From: CAWEFA01 sp963851385
GTDB taxonomy: Bacteria > Bacteroidota > Bacteroidia > Bacteroidales > DTGW01
Direction: 5' to 3'
Assembly: GCA_963851385.1 (NCBI GenBank)
Contig: CAWKPE010000032.1
Span: 124,001 to 188,000, forward strand
Length of the DNA: 64,000 nucleotides
Shown: positions 37,682-45,548 of the stretch, piece after piece
Position numbering within the stretch: position 1 is the first letter of the stretch
How the letters are laid out: the number at the start of each line of letters is the position of its first letter
Position numbers and translations under genes: made by a program
Notes under the pieces: model-generated
What the model was told of the DNA's origin: nothing
Databases searched by the model: none
What the model saw: only the letters and a program-made list of their open reading frames with translations

Positions 37682-37747
37682 AAATGATGGATAATTAATT
37701 ATAGTTGTAATGATAACTAATTTTTATAAAATTTGGGAGGCATTAAA

Positions 37748-38371
37748 ATGAAACAGACTTCGCCATTTGTAATTACGATTAGCCGCCAGTTAGGTAGTGG
37801 CGGTGCATATGTAGGACAGCAGTTGGCAAACAACCTGAATGTTTTTTATGCAGACCGTGAAATCATCTGCCAGGCCGCCAAACAACTTTCGTTACTAGAA
37901 GAAGATTTGGAATCACGTGATGAAAAAGTTATGTCATTTTGGAAGTCGTTCTTACAATCATATGCATTTGCGTCGGATACACATGTACCGCCAAATATTA
38001 TCGCTCCCACGGACCGCGAGCTATTTAATGCTGAAACAGAAATAATAAAACGTATTGCAAAAGAACGTTCAGCAGTTATTATAGGACGATGTGGTTCTCA
38101 TATCCTTCGAAAACATTCAAATCATATCAGCCTGTTTTTACACAGTGATATAAATTTCCGAAAAGCCCGTATTCAGAAGATATATAATGTATCAGATGAA
38201 GTCGCCGGGAAAATGATTGCCCAAAGCGATAAAGAAAGAGCTGACTATTATCATACTTTTACAGATAAGGAATGGCCAGATGCAAGACAGTACGACATTT
38301 CTTTAAATACAAGCAAGATAGGACTTGATAAAAGTATAGAGTTCATTATGAAATACCTGGAATATATTTAA
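37748..38371 (+). CDS. Cytidylate kinase-like family protein
   Basis: About 207 residues from ATG 37748, with a strong Shine-Dalgarno GGGAGG nine bases upstream. The N-terminus FVITISRQLGSGGAYVGQQL is a modified P-loop of the cytidylate-kinase-like family (AAA_26). IIGRCGSHILR, LFLHSDINFRKARI and DARQYDISLNTSKIGLD follow. It is distinct from true cmk at 11046; family members often sit beside transporters or regulators and their substrate is unknown. With the MFS pseudogene it may have arrived as one transferred pair, an inference from content only. Confidence 0.8.
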   Translation: MKQTSPFVITISRQLGSGGAYVGQQLANNLNVFYADREIICQAAKQLSLLEEDLESRDEKVMSFWKSFLQSYAFASDTHVPPNIIAPTDRELFNAETEIIKRIAKERSAVIIGRCGSHILRKHSNHISLFLHSDINFRKARIQKIYNVSDEVAGKMIAQSDKERADYYHTFTDKEWPDARQYDISLNTSKIGLDKSIEFIMKYLEYI

Positions 38372-38502
38372 GTAATGGTATTTTTTAATCATGGAATTAG
38401 TCATGTAATTAATTTTTTACTTAGAAAATCTATATAAATTGGTTTTGAAAGACAGATTTAAATTTTTCAAACCATATTAATTTTTAAGAGTTTTGAATGT
38501 GG

Positions 38503-38568
38503 GTTATATACGGGCGAAGGACGTCCGGTGAGCGGGGGAAGCATAAGTCCGGAGGCTTGCGCTATTTA
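38503..38568. other. GC-rich imperfect hairpin at the left end of the cassette array
   Basis: A 50-base GC-rich block in AT-rich DNA. GCGAAG pairs with CTT-G-CGC with a bulged G, and an inner TCCGG pairs with CCGGA around a 20-base loop. It is preceded by GGGTTATATACGGG, a weak copy of the boundary motif, and followed by the clear copy at 38570. The bulged base within paired arms recalls integron attC folds, but the outer R boxes are not found. Confidence 0.5.
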
Positions 38569-38569
38569 G

Positions 38570-38585
38570 GGGTTATGTGAGATTA
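38570..38585. repeat. Cassette-boundary motif, copy 1
   Basis: GGGTTATGTGAGATTA, two mismatches to the consensus. Its last three bases (TTA) are the complement of the VapC TAA stop codon. Confidence 0.7.
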
Positions 38586-38987
38586 TTTGTAATGTTTTAA
38601 TATTTTATTAAAATCTCTATCATTATGTAAAATATTTAAGGAATATTTTATTGCATAATAAGCAATCAGGCTGTCATTACTTTTTCTTATAGTAATACCT
38701 TTCGCTCTAAGTTTTCTGTATATTTTAACTGCTCCAAGAGCAGTTTCAATTGCATCGTCATTTAATACGGTTAGTGCGAATAAATAATCTTTGACTTGTC
38801 TGTATTCCTTATCACTTTTTATACCTTGCAATATTTCCTGAATTATTGTCGGACATATGTATAATGGAAAGTCATTTTCAAGATAATCAGTAAATATTTT
38901 GACCTTATCGGTATTTATTCCATTGAAAAAGTCTATCCAGACACTTGTATCAACTAAAAGAGGTTCACTCATGACTACGTATCTCAT
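38583..38987 (-). CDS. vapC: PIN-domain toxin VapC
   Basis: A toxin ribonuclease of about 130 residues (ATG within MRYVVMSEPLLVDTSVWIDFF; the likely start is the second Met). PIN acidic residues: Asp in VDTSVWID, Glu in IQEILQG, Asp in IRKSNDSLIAYYA and Asp in LHNDRDF. Such toxins cleave tRNA or rRNA. It overlaps vapB by about 23 bases. Its TAA stop is formed by boundary motif copy 1. It is the leftmost cassette of the array. Confidence 0.88.
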   Translation of the reverse strand: MRYVVMSEPLLVDTSVWIDFFNGINTDKVKIFTDYLENDFPLYICPTIIQEILQGIKSDKEYRQVKDYLFALTVLNDDAIETALGAVKIYRKLRAKGITIRKSNDSLIAYYAIKYSLNILHNDRDFNKILKHYK

Positions 38988-39165
38988 TTAAATTACCTTC
39001 CCACTTAACTTTACCTCTTAACTTTAATATGTTTCTCCTTTTAGCAAGCTTAATTAGTTCTTCTAATGAATGGTGAACCACTTCTTTTATTGTGTCAATG
39101 TGAGAAACTTCCATTGCCTTTTTTACAAGATCAACATCTAATTCTATATTTGTTCTTTTATACAT
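38965..39165 (-). CDS. vapB: VapB-type antitoxin
   Basis: About 66 residues from the ATG at 39165 (MYKRTNIELDVDLVKKAME), the DUF2191/VapB ribbon-helix-helix-like start; a longer frame to 39192 is possible. The C-terminus is basic and would wrap VapC. It overlaps vapC, so translation is coupled. The pair autoregulates in known systems. The 108 bases between its start and the next motif copy (39274) are AT-rich. Confidence 0.85.
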   Translation of the reverse strand: MYKRTNIELDVDLVKKAMEVSHIDTIKEVVHHSLEELIKLAKRRNILKLRGKVKWEGNLNEIRSHE

Positions 39166-39273
39166 ATTATTTAATAATTTATGTGTACACAAATTTAATT
39201 ATATTAATACACATTACAAAAGAGATTCATAAAAAATATAAACATTTAAAATAATTTATCTTTATCATTTAGT

Positions 39274-39289
39274 GGGTTTTGTGAGACTA
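39274..39289. repeat. Cassette-boundary motif, copy 2 (consensus)
   Basis: GGGTTTTGTGAGACTA. The last three bases are the complement of the mazF TAG stop. Confidence 0.75.
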
Positions 39290-39616
39290 AATTAAAGTTT
39301 TTAAAAGAGTTAAAACATTATTAAGAATTTCAGGTTTCACTTTTGAAATAAATTCAGCTTTTCTTATTTTCCAATCTAAGCTTTTTATCTGATCCGATAA
39401 AACTACACCCTGAATTCGTATATCTTTAATTTTTACTTCAAAAGGATATCCTTTTTTCTGACTAGTTACAGGACAAAATATTCCAAGTCCGGTCTTTTGA
39501 TTATAAGATTTTGGTGAAATTGTTAAAGCTGGTCTTCTTCCTGTTTGTTCATGCCCGGCTTGTGGATCAAAATGAAGCCAGATTAGATCACCCCTGTCTG
39601 GAACAAACGTTACCAT
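39287..39616 (-). CDS. mazF: MazF/PemK-type toxin endoribonuclease
   Basis: A 109-residue type II toxin. GDLIWLHFDPQAGHEQTGRRPALTI contains the RNA-binding loop and catalytic Arg, and VTSQKKGYPFEV and LSDQIKSLDWKIRKA match the family. It cuts mRNA at short sequences. The start overlaps the mazE stop by seven bases. Its TAG stop lies within boundary motif copy 2. Confidence 0.92.
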   Translation of the reverse strand: MVTFVPDRGDLIWLHFDPQAGHEQTGRRPALTISPKSYNQKTGLGIFCPVTSQKKGYPFEVKIKDIRIQGVVLSDQIKSLDWKIRKAEFISKVKPEILNNVLTLLKTLI

Positions 39617-39849
39617 ATTTCACCTCCAACGTTATAGCCGGTTGAAACTTCAGAATGCAAGTTATTTTCCGTGATACCTTTTAAAAGTTCTTTTAAAGAA
39701 TATTCCTCTTTTGCAGGACTGAGAATAATATTACCATTTTTTGTAGTAATATTTATATTACTTCCTTCAGATACTTTTGTGTCATCAATTAATTTCTTCG
39801 GCAATCTCACTGCTAAACTATTACCCCATTTTTTTACCATTGTTTTCAT
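39610..39849 (-). CDS. mazE: MazE/AbrB-type antitoxin
   Basis: A 79-residue swapped-hairpin AbrB antitoxin: VKKWGNSLAVRLPKKLIDD is the DNA-binding domain, and the acidic C-terminus neutralises MazF. The pair overlaps by seven bases. A promoter box lies 28 bases upstream of the ATG. Confidence 0.92.
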   Translation of the reverse strand: MKTMVKKWGNSLAVRLPKKLIDDTKVSEGSNINITTKNGNIILSPAKEEYSLKELLKGITENNLHSEVSTGYNVGGEIW

Positions 39850-39876
39850 ATCTCATTTGTTTATACATTGTAGATA

Positions 39877-39884
39877 CAAAAGTA
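39877..39884 (-). promoter_or_regulatory. mazE promoter -7 box
   Basis: On the minus strand TACTTTTG fits TAnnTTTG. A TTG (39906-39908) lies 21 bases further upstream, giving the Bacteroidota -33/-7 pair. The promoter is inside the cassette, so this cassette can be expressed on its own. Confidence 0.5.
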
Positions 39885-39940
39885 ATTAATATTATCAATT
39901 ATTTGCAATCTTTTTTACTAATTCATATTTTATTCAGTGT

Positions 39941-39956
39941 GGGTTTTGTGAGACAT
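39941..39956. repeat. Cassette-boundary motif, copy 3
   Basis: GGGTTTTGTGAGACAT, identical to the consensus over the first 14 bases. It lies 24 bases past the stop of the methyltransferase gene. Confidence 0.72.
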
Positions 39957-39980
39957 TATTATTAAAATTCATCTGGACTT

Positions 39981-40655
39981 TTACCAAATATATGGAATAA
40001 TCTTATAACGGGCTTTATAAGTATATTCACGATAACCTTTCAATTCATTTATCAAAGTTTTATCCTCCAGATATATCCTTATTAATACAAGCAAGACGGA
40101 AAAACTTGCAGGAATTATACTCCAAAGAGAACCAAATAATACAGGAAATCCTATTGTTTGAATAATATTACCTAAATATCCGGGATGTCTTATTACTTTA
40201 TAAAGGCCGGTTTCACAAACAGAATGACCTCTTTCTGTTTGAATGCGTACAGTACTTGAAAAAAATTTATTTTGTTTCTGAGCAATAATAAAAAGTAATT
40301 GTCCTAAAATTGTCAGAATTATGCCAGCTATATATAAGCTCCAATGCAAATGGGGCGACCACTGAAAACGGCCTGAATCAAGTCCGGCTATAATTAGCAT
40401 AATAATTAAAACAAGAAATGAGATTGCTAATAACACTTTATCCCATTTTTTAGTTCCTTCACCTGGCTTTGAACGTTCATTCATAAGGTCTTTATCAACG
40501 CGAAATACCGTAAAATTTAATAAAAGCATTATGAGTCCAATAATTATGTAAATCCATCCCTGCCAATAATCAATATGACCGGCACTAATAAATAGAACTA
40601 AAAAAAAGATAAATATGCCTGAAAGATGTTTAATGATTAACTGCTTTTCTCCCAT
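39981..40655 (-). CDS. Isoprenylcysteine carboxyl methyltransferase-like membrane protein
   Basis: A 224-residue protein with about five membrane spans. The C-terminal ICMT/PEMT motif is clear: GLYKVIRHPGYLGNIIQTIG, then EDKTLINELKGYREY. Bacterial members methylate unknown lipid or protein acceptors with SAM in the inner membrane. It forms its own cassette between motif copies 3 and 4; the ATG is 40 bases from copy 4. Such genes are frequent cargo of accessory DNA. Confidence 0.85.
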   Translation of the reverse strand: MGEKQLIIKHLSGIFIFFLVLFISAGHIDYWQGWIYIIIGLIMLLLNFTVFRVDKDLMNERSKPGEGTKKWDKVLLAISFLVLIIMLIIAGLDSGRFQWSPHLHWSLYIAGIILTILGQLLFIIAQKQNKFFSSTVRIQTERGHSVCETGLYKVIRHPGYLGNIIQTIGFPVLFGSLWSIIPASFSVLLVLIRIYLEDKTLINELKGYREYTYKARYKIIPYIW

Positions 40656-40695
40656 TTTTTATAAATAAATTATTAGTTTTTTTAGTGAAATTACT

Positions 40696-40711
40696 TGGTT
40701 TTGTGAAACTA
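40696..40711. repeat. Cassette-boundary motif, copy 4 (diverged)
   Basis: TGGTTTTGTGAAACTA, two mismatches to the consensus. Confidence 0.65.
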
Positions 40712-40750
40712 TTTAGGGCTTAATTTAAAATATTCTTAAATAAATAAAAT

Positions 40751-41437
40751 TTAAGCTGAATAATTAATATAATAATTTTCTAATGCTCTAATTAATCTTT
40801 GATTATTTCTATTTCTTGATATTTTTTTTTTCACAACATACTCTAAAATAATTATTACATATGAAATAGAAATAATCAATATTAGAAAATCCTTTAAATA
40901 TTCTCTATAAATGTTAACGTCAGTGACATTATTGAAATATGAACCCATTTGGGTACCTAAGAATATACAAAACATCGAAATTATTAAGCTAAATGAATAA
41001 TTAATATTAATTCTATTCCCTTCATCTTTTAATGCTCCAATAATAATATTTAAATCTTCTTTGCTGAAAATAATTTTATTAGTTTTAAAATGCAATTTAA
41101 GAGTCAAATACTGTATTTCATCAATAGTTTTATAATTCAAATTAGTAATATTTAAACCAAGTTTTTCGCTATAAACTTAGTTTAATACTCGCAAAGTTTT
41201 CTTTTTATAAGTTTCTATCAAAATAATAAGTAATATAAAAAAGGATACAAAACAAATTAAAGAATAAATTGACAAGTTAACTTTAAGAAATATAAGAATC
41301 GACATTAATAATATTATTATATCGACAAAAAACAAAATGATATAAGTAAAATTCATTAGTACTGAATTTAATGAGAGAATTATCTTACGATTGTTGAGAA
41401 ATTCTCTATCAAATGTTTTTAAATCTTCTATAGTCAT
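40751..41437 (-). pseudogene. Four-span membrane protein cassette with an in-frame TAA
   Basis: Two open parts, 41437-41177 and 41140-40751, lie in the same frame, separated only by a TAA at 41177-41179 followed by the open segment VYSEKLGLNITNLNYK. Together they make about 228 codons with two pairs of hydrophobic spans (YIILFFVDIIILLMSILIFL; LICFVSFFILLIILI; FSLIISMFCIFLGTQMG; FLILIISISYVIIILEYVV). I do not recognise the family. The ATG is 14 bases from motif copy 5. Either a pseudogene or a base error at the TAA. Confidence 0.6.
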
Positions 41438-41451
41438 GTCATTTGGTATTT

Positions 41452-41467
41452 GGGTTTTGTGAGACTA
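41452..41467. repeat. Cassette-boundary motif, copy 5 (consensus)
   Basis: GGGTTTTGTGAGACTA. The last three bases are the complement of the TAG stop of the adjoining cassette gene. Confidence 0.75.
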
Positions 41468-41992
41468 ATCTTTATTTGGTTTATTTTTTCTAAAAATGCC
41501 TTTTATCTTTAATTTATTAAATTTAATATTTGAACAATTAATATCTCCAAAATATAAATATTTATAAAATCGTACTTCAATATTTGAATACTCATTTATA
41601 AACCATTCAAGAAGTTCAGTACTTCTATTTACAAGAGAATTTCTTCTTTCTTGATTATTCTCAGATTTTAATAAAGAGGAAATTTGTTCTATAATTGCGT
41701 ATTTCTCATTTATCTCTCTATAATAAGCATATATTTCACTTTTAAATAAAAACTTACTTGTATTAATTATGAGATTTATTTTTTAGAAATATTCTAATTT
41801 AACAATTTCTGATCTTGCTACTTTTAACAAAAGGTTTTTTAATTCTAAAAAAATCTCGTATCTTTTTTCAAATAGATCTAAACAAAGTTTATTCTTATTT
41901 ACAAAGTATTGCTGCAAAGAAATTAGGGCAACCATAAACCCTAAAAAAAACGTGAAAATATCTTTAAAATCAAATGATATGCATAATAACAT
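41465..41992 (-). pseudogene. Single-span membrane protein cassette with an in-frame TAA
   Basis: The ATG at 41992 opens an N-terminal span (FTFFLGFMVALISLQQYFV) followed by NKNKLCLDLFEKRYEIFLEL. This resembles a widespread uncharacterised family with a Lys/Leu-rich LDLFxxR motif after one membrane helix. A TAA at 41783-41785 interrupts it, but the same frame stays open for another 105 codons (SEIYAYYREINEKYAIIEQ, RRNSLVNRSTELLEWF) and ends at a TAG within motif copy 5. The total is about 175 codons. The start lies 8 bases from motif copy 6. Confidence 0.6.
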
Positions 41993-42000
41993 AGTATTTT

Positions 42001-42016
42001 GGGTTTTGTGAGATAA
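42001..42016. repeat. Cassette-boundary motif, copy 6
   Basis: GGGTTTTGTGAGATAA, identical over the first 13 bases. This is the right end of the array; no further copy is found before gpsA. Confidence 0.7.
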
Positions 42017-42131
42017 TTTTAATTAAACTAACTTAGATTATTTGAATGGCAAAAACATACTTGAATTATAAAATAACAGTTAAGAACCCCAAACTACTTA
42101 TTAATCATTGTTGTTAAGTTTTAAGATTTTA

Positions 42132-42275
42132 TGTCGTTCCCACGGAACTATTTATCATCCGGTGTAATATATCTCTAACAATATACCGTCCCTGACGGGA
42201 CTAATTAAGTCACGTAGTGACGAAATATTGGTAGAAAAAGTTAGAATATGTTTTAAGAGTGCCGTAGGTACGAAA
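42132..42275. repeat. Ladder of short palindromes with CGAAATATT words
   Basis: GTTCCCACGGAAC, GTCCCTGACGGGAC, GTCACGTAGTGAC and GTGCCGTAGGTAC are spaced about 20-50 bases apart, two of them followed by GACGAAATATTGG or TACGAAATATT. This is the form of a common Bacteroidota extragenic repeat. Non-coding. Confidence 0.6.
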
Positions 42276-42300
42276 TATTAAATATAGAAAAACAATATTA

Positions 42301-42336
42301 AAAAAAGAGCAATTTGAATGTTACTTCAAATTGCTC
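42301..42336 (-). terminator. Terminator-like hairpin facing left
   Basis: GAGCAATTTGAA (42307-42318) pairs perfectly with TTCAAATTGCTC (42325-42336) around a 6-base loop. The A-run on its left gives a minus-strand T-tract. No gene immediately upstream on the minus strand explains it. Confidence 0.6.
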
Positions 42337-42677
42337 GCAGCATAGAACAATTTAATTAATTGTTCTCCATAAATAAACCTAAAACTAGATTTTTTCTATT
42401 CAAAAATCACGCCATTTAAGTGAAAGAAATCAAGAACTGTCGGTGAATTAAGTTTTTTTAAACTATACATAAAAAATCATCATTCTTGAATACCAAGAAT
42501 TTTAGGAACTTTCCGGATTCCTTCTTGCTGAAATACAAAAGCTTCAATGATGCAAAATAAAATTCTTCAAATAAAATATTTTCCATTTTAAAGAAAAAAA
42601 ACGAAAATCATTAGCAGGATTCCAAGCTTTCTATTATTTTGCACCGATAAATATAGCAAAGGGCTAAAAGAAACAAA
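42337..42677. other. Region between the terminator hairpin and gpsA
   Basis: About 340 bases. A second small palindrome AGAACAATTTAATTAATTGTTCT lies at about 42344-42366. A minus-strand frame of 42 codons (42586-42458) starting MENILFEEFYFASLKLLYF could be a remnant, but I cannot assign it. Otherwise nothing is seen. Confidence 0.4.
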
Positions 42678-43670
42678 ATGTATCAACCTACTGTTTCGAT
42701 AATTGGAGGAGGAAGCTGGGCAACAGCCTTAGCTAAAATTATTTCGCACAATGTGCCAAGTTTCAACTGGTATATTTACGAAAAAGAAATAATTGAGCAT
42801 ATTAAAAAGTACAGGCATAATCCAAATTATATAAGTTCTTTAGAATTTGAACCTTCAAGAATTCACTTTTTCAGTAATGTTAAAGAAGCCATTGAAAGTT
42901 CAGATTTCATAATATTTGTCGTACCATCTGCATATGTTAAAGACCTTCTTGGCAAAACTGATATTGACTTTAAAGGTAAATTCTTTGTAAATGCTGTGAA
43001 AGGTTTAATTCCTGAAGATAATGTTACTATTACAGAATATTTCCAGGAACAATTCAGTATTCCATACAACAGCGTTGGAGTAATTTCAGGCCCTTGTCAT
43101 GCTGAAGAAATTGCAATGGAAAGACTTTCATATTTAACAATTGCTACGGAATTTGAAAAAGATGCACAAAGAGTTGAAAAGCTTATTACTTCTTCTTTTG
43201 TACATACTGTTATTTCAGATGATATTTATGGAATTGAATTTGGAGCTGTTTTAAAAAACATATATGCTTTAGGTGCTGGAATTTGTCATGGTTTGGGATA
43301 TGGTGATAATTTTATTGCTGTTTACGTTTCTAATGCCATTAGAGAAATGGAACGTTTTCTTGGTAAGGTTTTCGAGCGTGAGAGGCATCTTTTCCATTCG
43401 GTTTATTTAGGTGACCTCTTGGTTACTGCTTATTCACAGTTTAGCCGAAACCGCACTTTCGGTACTATGATTGGAAAAGGATACACAGCAAAGTCAGCAA
43501 TGATGGAACTTAATATGGTAGCCGAAGGATACTATGCCTGCAAAAGTATTTATGAAATAAACCAAAAATATAAAGTTCGTATGCCACTAGCTGAAACTGT
43601 TTACAGGATTCTTTATGATAAGGCAAATCCAGCTTTGGAAATAAAGCTGCTTTCAGAAAAACTTAAATAA
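42678..43670 (+). CDS. gpsA: Glycerol-3-phosphate dehydrogenase, NAD(P)+-dependent
   Basis: A 330-residue enzyme giving sn-glycerol 3-phosphate for phospholipid synthesis. The Rossmann motif is IIGGGSWATALAK. VPSAYV, NAVKGL, SGPCHAEE (in place of SGP-xFA-E) and AVLKNIYALGAGICHGLGYGDN, with the catalytic Lys, follow. The C-terminal NMVAEGYYA closes the fold. The sequence is the variant form usual in Bacteroidota. It stands alone and converges on the HD-domain gene. Confidence 0.93.
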   Translation: MYQPTVSIIGGGSWATALAKIISHNVPSFNWYIYEKEIIEHIKKYRHNPNYISSLEFEPSRIHFFSNVKEAIESSDFIIFVVPSAYVKDLLGKTDIDFKGKFFVNAVKGLIPEDNVTITEYFQEQFSIPYNSVGVISGPCHAEEIAMERLSYLTIATEFEKDAQRVEKLITSSFVHTVISDDIYGIEFGAVLKNIYALGAGICHGLGYGDNFIAVYVSNAIREMERFLGKVFERERHLFHSVYLGDLLVTAYSQFSRNRTFGTMIGKGYTAKSAMMELNMVAEGYYACKSIYEINQKYKVRMPLAETVYRILYDKANPALEIKLLSEKLK

Positions 43671-43714
43671 ATAATTTACAGGTAAGAAAACTGCGATATA
43701 AATTCATTTTGTTT

Positions 43715-44269
43715 TTATAAACCAATCTCCGCACCAATTTCCTTCATAGCATTAACAGCTATTTCAGCAAATTCGTCAATAGATAATCCTATTTTCTCAC
43801 ATTCCATAATTGTTTCGCGGCTCACTGCTGCAGCAAAAGCCTTTTCCTTCATTCGCTTGACAACAGATTTGGTTTTTATCGAAGATATTTTCTTATCAGG
43901 ATAAACAAGTGCGGTAGCATAAATAAGTCCTGAAATTGTTTCTCCAGCAGCTAAAGCAAACTGAAATTTTGTAGTTCTCGGAAGACCTGTTGCTTCTTCA
44001 TTGTGCATTTTTACAGCATCAATAATTTGAGGGTCAATATTGAGTTTTGTTAAGATTTTTTCTGCTTCCAGGCAATGCGTTTTGGGATTGGCATTTGTAA
44101 TTTCAACATCAATATCATGGATTAAACCGGCAAGTCCCCATTTTTCTTCATCTTCATTTAGTCTTATTGCTAAAGCTCTAAGTATAGCTTCTGATGCATA
44201 TGAGTGATAAAGCATTTTTTCACTTTTCACGTATTTCTTTAATAAGTCTAGTGCATCCGAATGATTCAT
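43715..44269 (-). CDS. HD-domain hydrolase family protein
   Basis: A 184-residue HD-superfamily protein: EAILRALAIRLNEDEEKWGLA, then LIHDIDVE, the metal-binding HD pair, and KMHNEEATG as the second His region. Probably a metal-dependent phosphohydrolase; the substrate is unknown. It lies 43 bases after clpX on the same strand and may be read from that operon. Confidence 0.8.
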   Translation of the reverse strand: MNHSDALDLLKKYVKSEKMLYHSYASEAILRALAIRLNEDEEKWGLAGLIHDIDVEITNANPKTHCLEAEKILTKLNIDPQIIDAVKMHNEEATGLPRTTKFQFALAAGETISGLIYATALVYPDKKISSIKTKSVVKRMKEKAFAAAVSRETIMECEKIGLSIDEFAEIAVNAMKEIGAEIGL

Positions 44270-44312
44270 TTAAATCGATTCTTAAATATTTAAATATAAT
44301 AGGGCTATTATT

Positions 44313-45548
44313 TTAAGCAGCTTTTAACCTGCCAAGATTAATTTTTTCGAGTTTTTCGCGGGCATATTCAACGTCAACATTGACTTCGGCGACCTCTTGA
44401 GAGGGAAGTTCATACATTGCATCCATCATTACTGCTTCACAAATTGAGCGTAACCCTCGTGCTCCCAATTTAAATTCCATTGCTTTTTCAACAATATAAT
44501 CCAGTACTTCATCTTCAAAATGCAACTTAATTTTGTCCATATCAAACAACTTGATATATTGTTTGATTATCGAATCTTTTGGTTCTGTAAGAATACGACG
44601 TAAAATTTCTTTGTCGAGCGGATTTAAATATGTAACAATTGGCAAACGGCCAACAATTTCAGGAATGAGACCGTATGCGCGTAAGTCTTGAGGAGCCACA
44701 TATTGCATGAGGTTTTGCCTGTCAATATGATCTTTCTTACGCGTAGCATCATAACCAACTACCTGCGTATTTAACCGCATAGCAATTTTTCTTTCAATAC
44801 CTTCAAATGCTCCTCCACAAATAAAAAGAATATTTTTTGTGTCAACTGGAATCATTTTTTGTTCAGGATGCTTGCGGCCTCCTTGAGGAGGCACATTTAC
44901 TATACTACCTTCTAATAATTTTAACATCCCCTGCTGAACTCCTTCACCTGAAACGTCACGTGTAATTGACGGATTGTCCCCTTTACGCGCAATTTTATCA
45001 ATTTCATCAATAAAGACTATTCCTTTTTCAGCAGCTTCCGTATTATAGTCGGCTGACTGTAACAAACGAGTTAAAATACTTTCAACATCTTCGCCCACAT
45101 ATCCTGCTTCTGTTAGTACTGTTGCATCTACTATTGTAAATGGTACATGAAGCATTTTAGCAATAGTACGCGCTAAAAGGGTTTTCCCGGTTCCGGTTTC
45201 ACCTACTAATAAAATATTCGATTTTTCAATATCTACATCCGATTCACCTTTACGGCTAATATGTACAAGACGTTTGTAATGATTATAAACAGCAACAGAG
45301 AGATACTTCTTAGCTTCATCCTGACCAACGACATATTGGTCAAGAAATTTTTTAATTTCGGCAGGCTTTAATAATTTTATTTTTGAAAAGTCAAACTGAC
45401 TACTGTGTGTGCGAGATTCTTCGTTAATTATTTCATTGGCTTGTGTAACACATGCATCACAAATTTGTGCATTTAAACCTGTAATCAGCAGATTAACTTC
45501 CCGCTTGCTTCGTCCACAGAAAGAACATTTATTTTCAGAATCCTTCAT
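44313..45548 (-). CDS. clpX: ATP-dependent Clp protease ATP-binding subunit ClpX
   Basis: A 411-residue unfoldase. The N-terminal zinc domain has CSFCGRSKREV and CDACVTQA. Walker A is LLVGETGTGKTLLART, Walker B IVFIDEIDKIA, with a sensor region LKLLEGSIVNVPPQGGRKHP. The pore loop GYVGEDV and the ClpP-contact IGF-type loop region (GYDATRKK-HIDRQ-LMQY) are in their normal places. It unfolds tagged proteins and feeds them to ClpP. The gene overlaps the end of clpP by 14 bases. Confidence 0.96.
   Translation of the reverse strand: MKDSENKCSFCGRSKREVNLLITGLNAQICDACVTQANEIINEESRTHSSQFDFSKIKLLKPAEIKKFLDQYVVGQDEAKKYLSVAVYNHYKRLVHISRKGESDVDIEKSNILLVGETGTGKTLLARTIAKMLHVPFTIVDATVLTEAGYVGEDVESILTRLLQSADYNTEAAEKGIVFIDEIDKIARKGDNPSITRDVSGEGVQQGMLKLLEGSIVNVPPQGGRKHPEQKMIPVDTKNILFICGGAFEGIERKIAMRLNTQVVGYDATRKKDHIDRQNLMQYVAPQDLRAYGLIPEIVGRLPIVTYLNPLDKEILRRILTEPKDSIIKQYIKLFDMDKIKLHFEDEVLDYIVEKAMEFKLGARGLRSICEAVMMDAMYELPSQEVAEVNVDVEYAREKLEKINLGRLKAA

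Noticed and set aside
38583..39849. Toxin-antitoxin pairs as an anti-phage defence island
   Set aside because: Only ordinary vapBC and mazEF are seen, with no restriction, CBASS, retron or Abi-type gene; the cassette borders explain their grouping better.
38570..42016. Canonical integron cassette array with attC sites
   Set aside because: The repeated borders have no inverted R''/R' partner at attC distance, two borders leave only 8-14 nt before the next ATG, and GTTTTGT does not fit GTTRRRY. I therefore report a cassette array of unknown type.
38570..42016. XerC/XerD dif-module (pdif) array
   Set aside because: The motif is 16 bp and not a pair of 11-bp inverted arms around a 6-bp spacer.
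42458..42586. A 42-codon minus-strand gene before gpsA
   Set aside because: It starts with an ATG but has no recognised motif; mentioned only as part of the intergenic entry.
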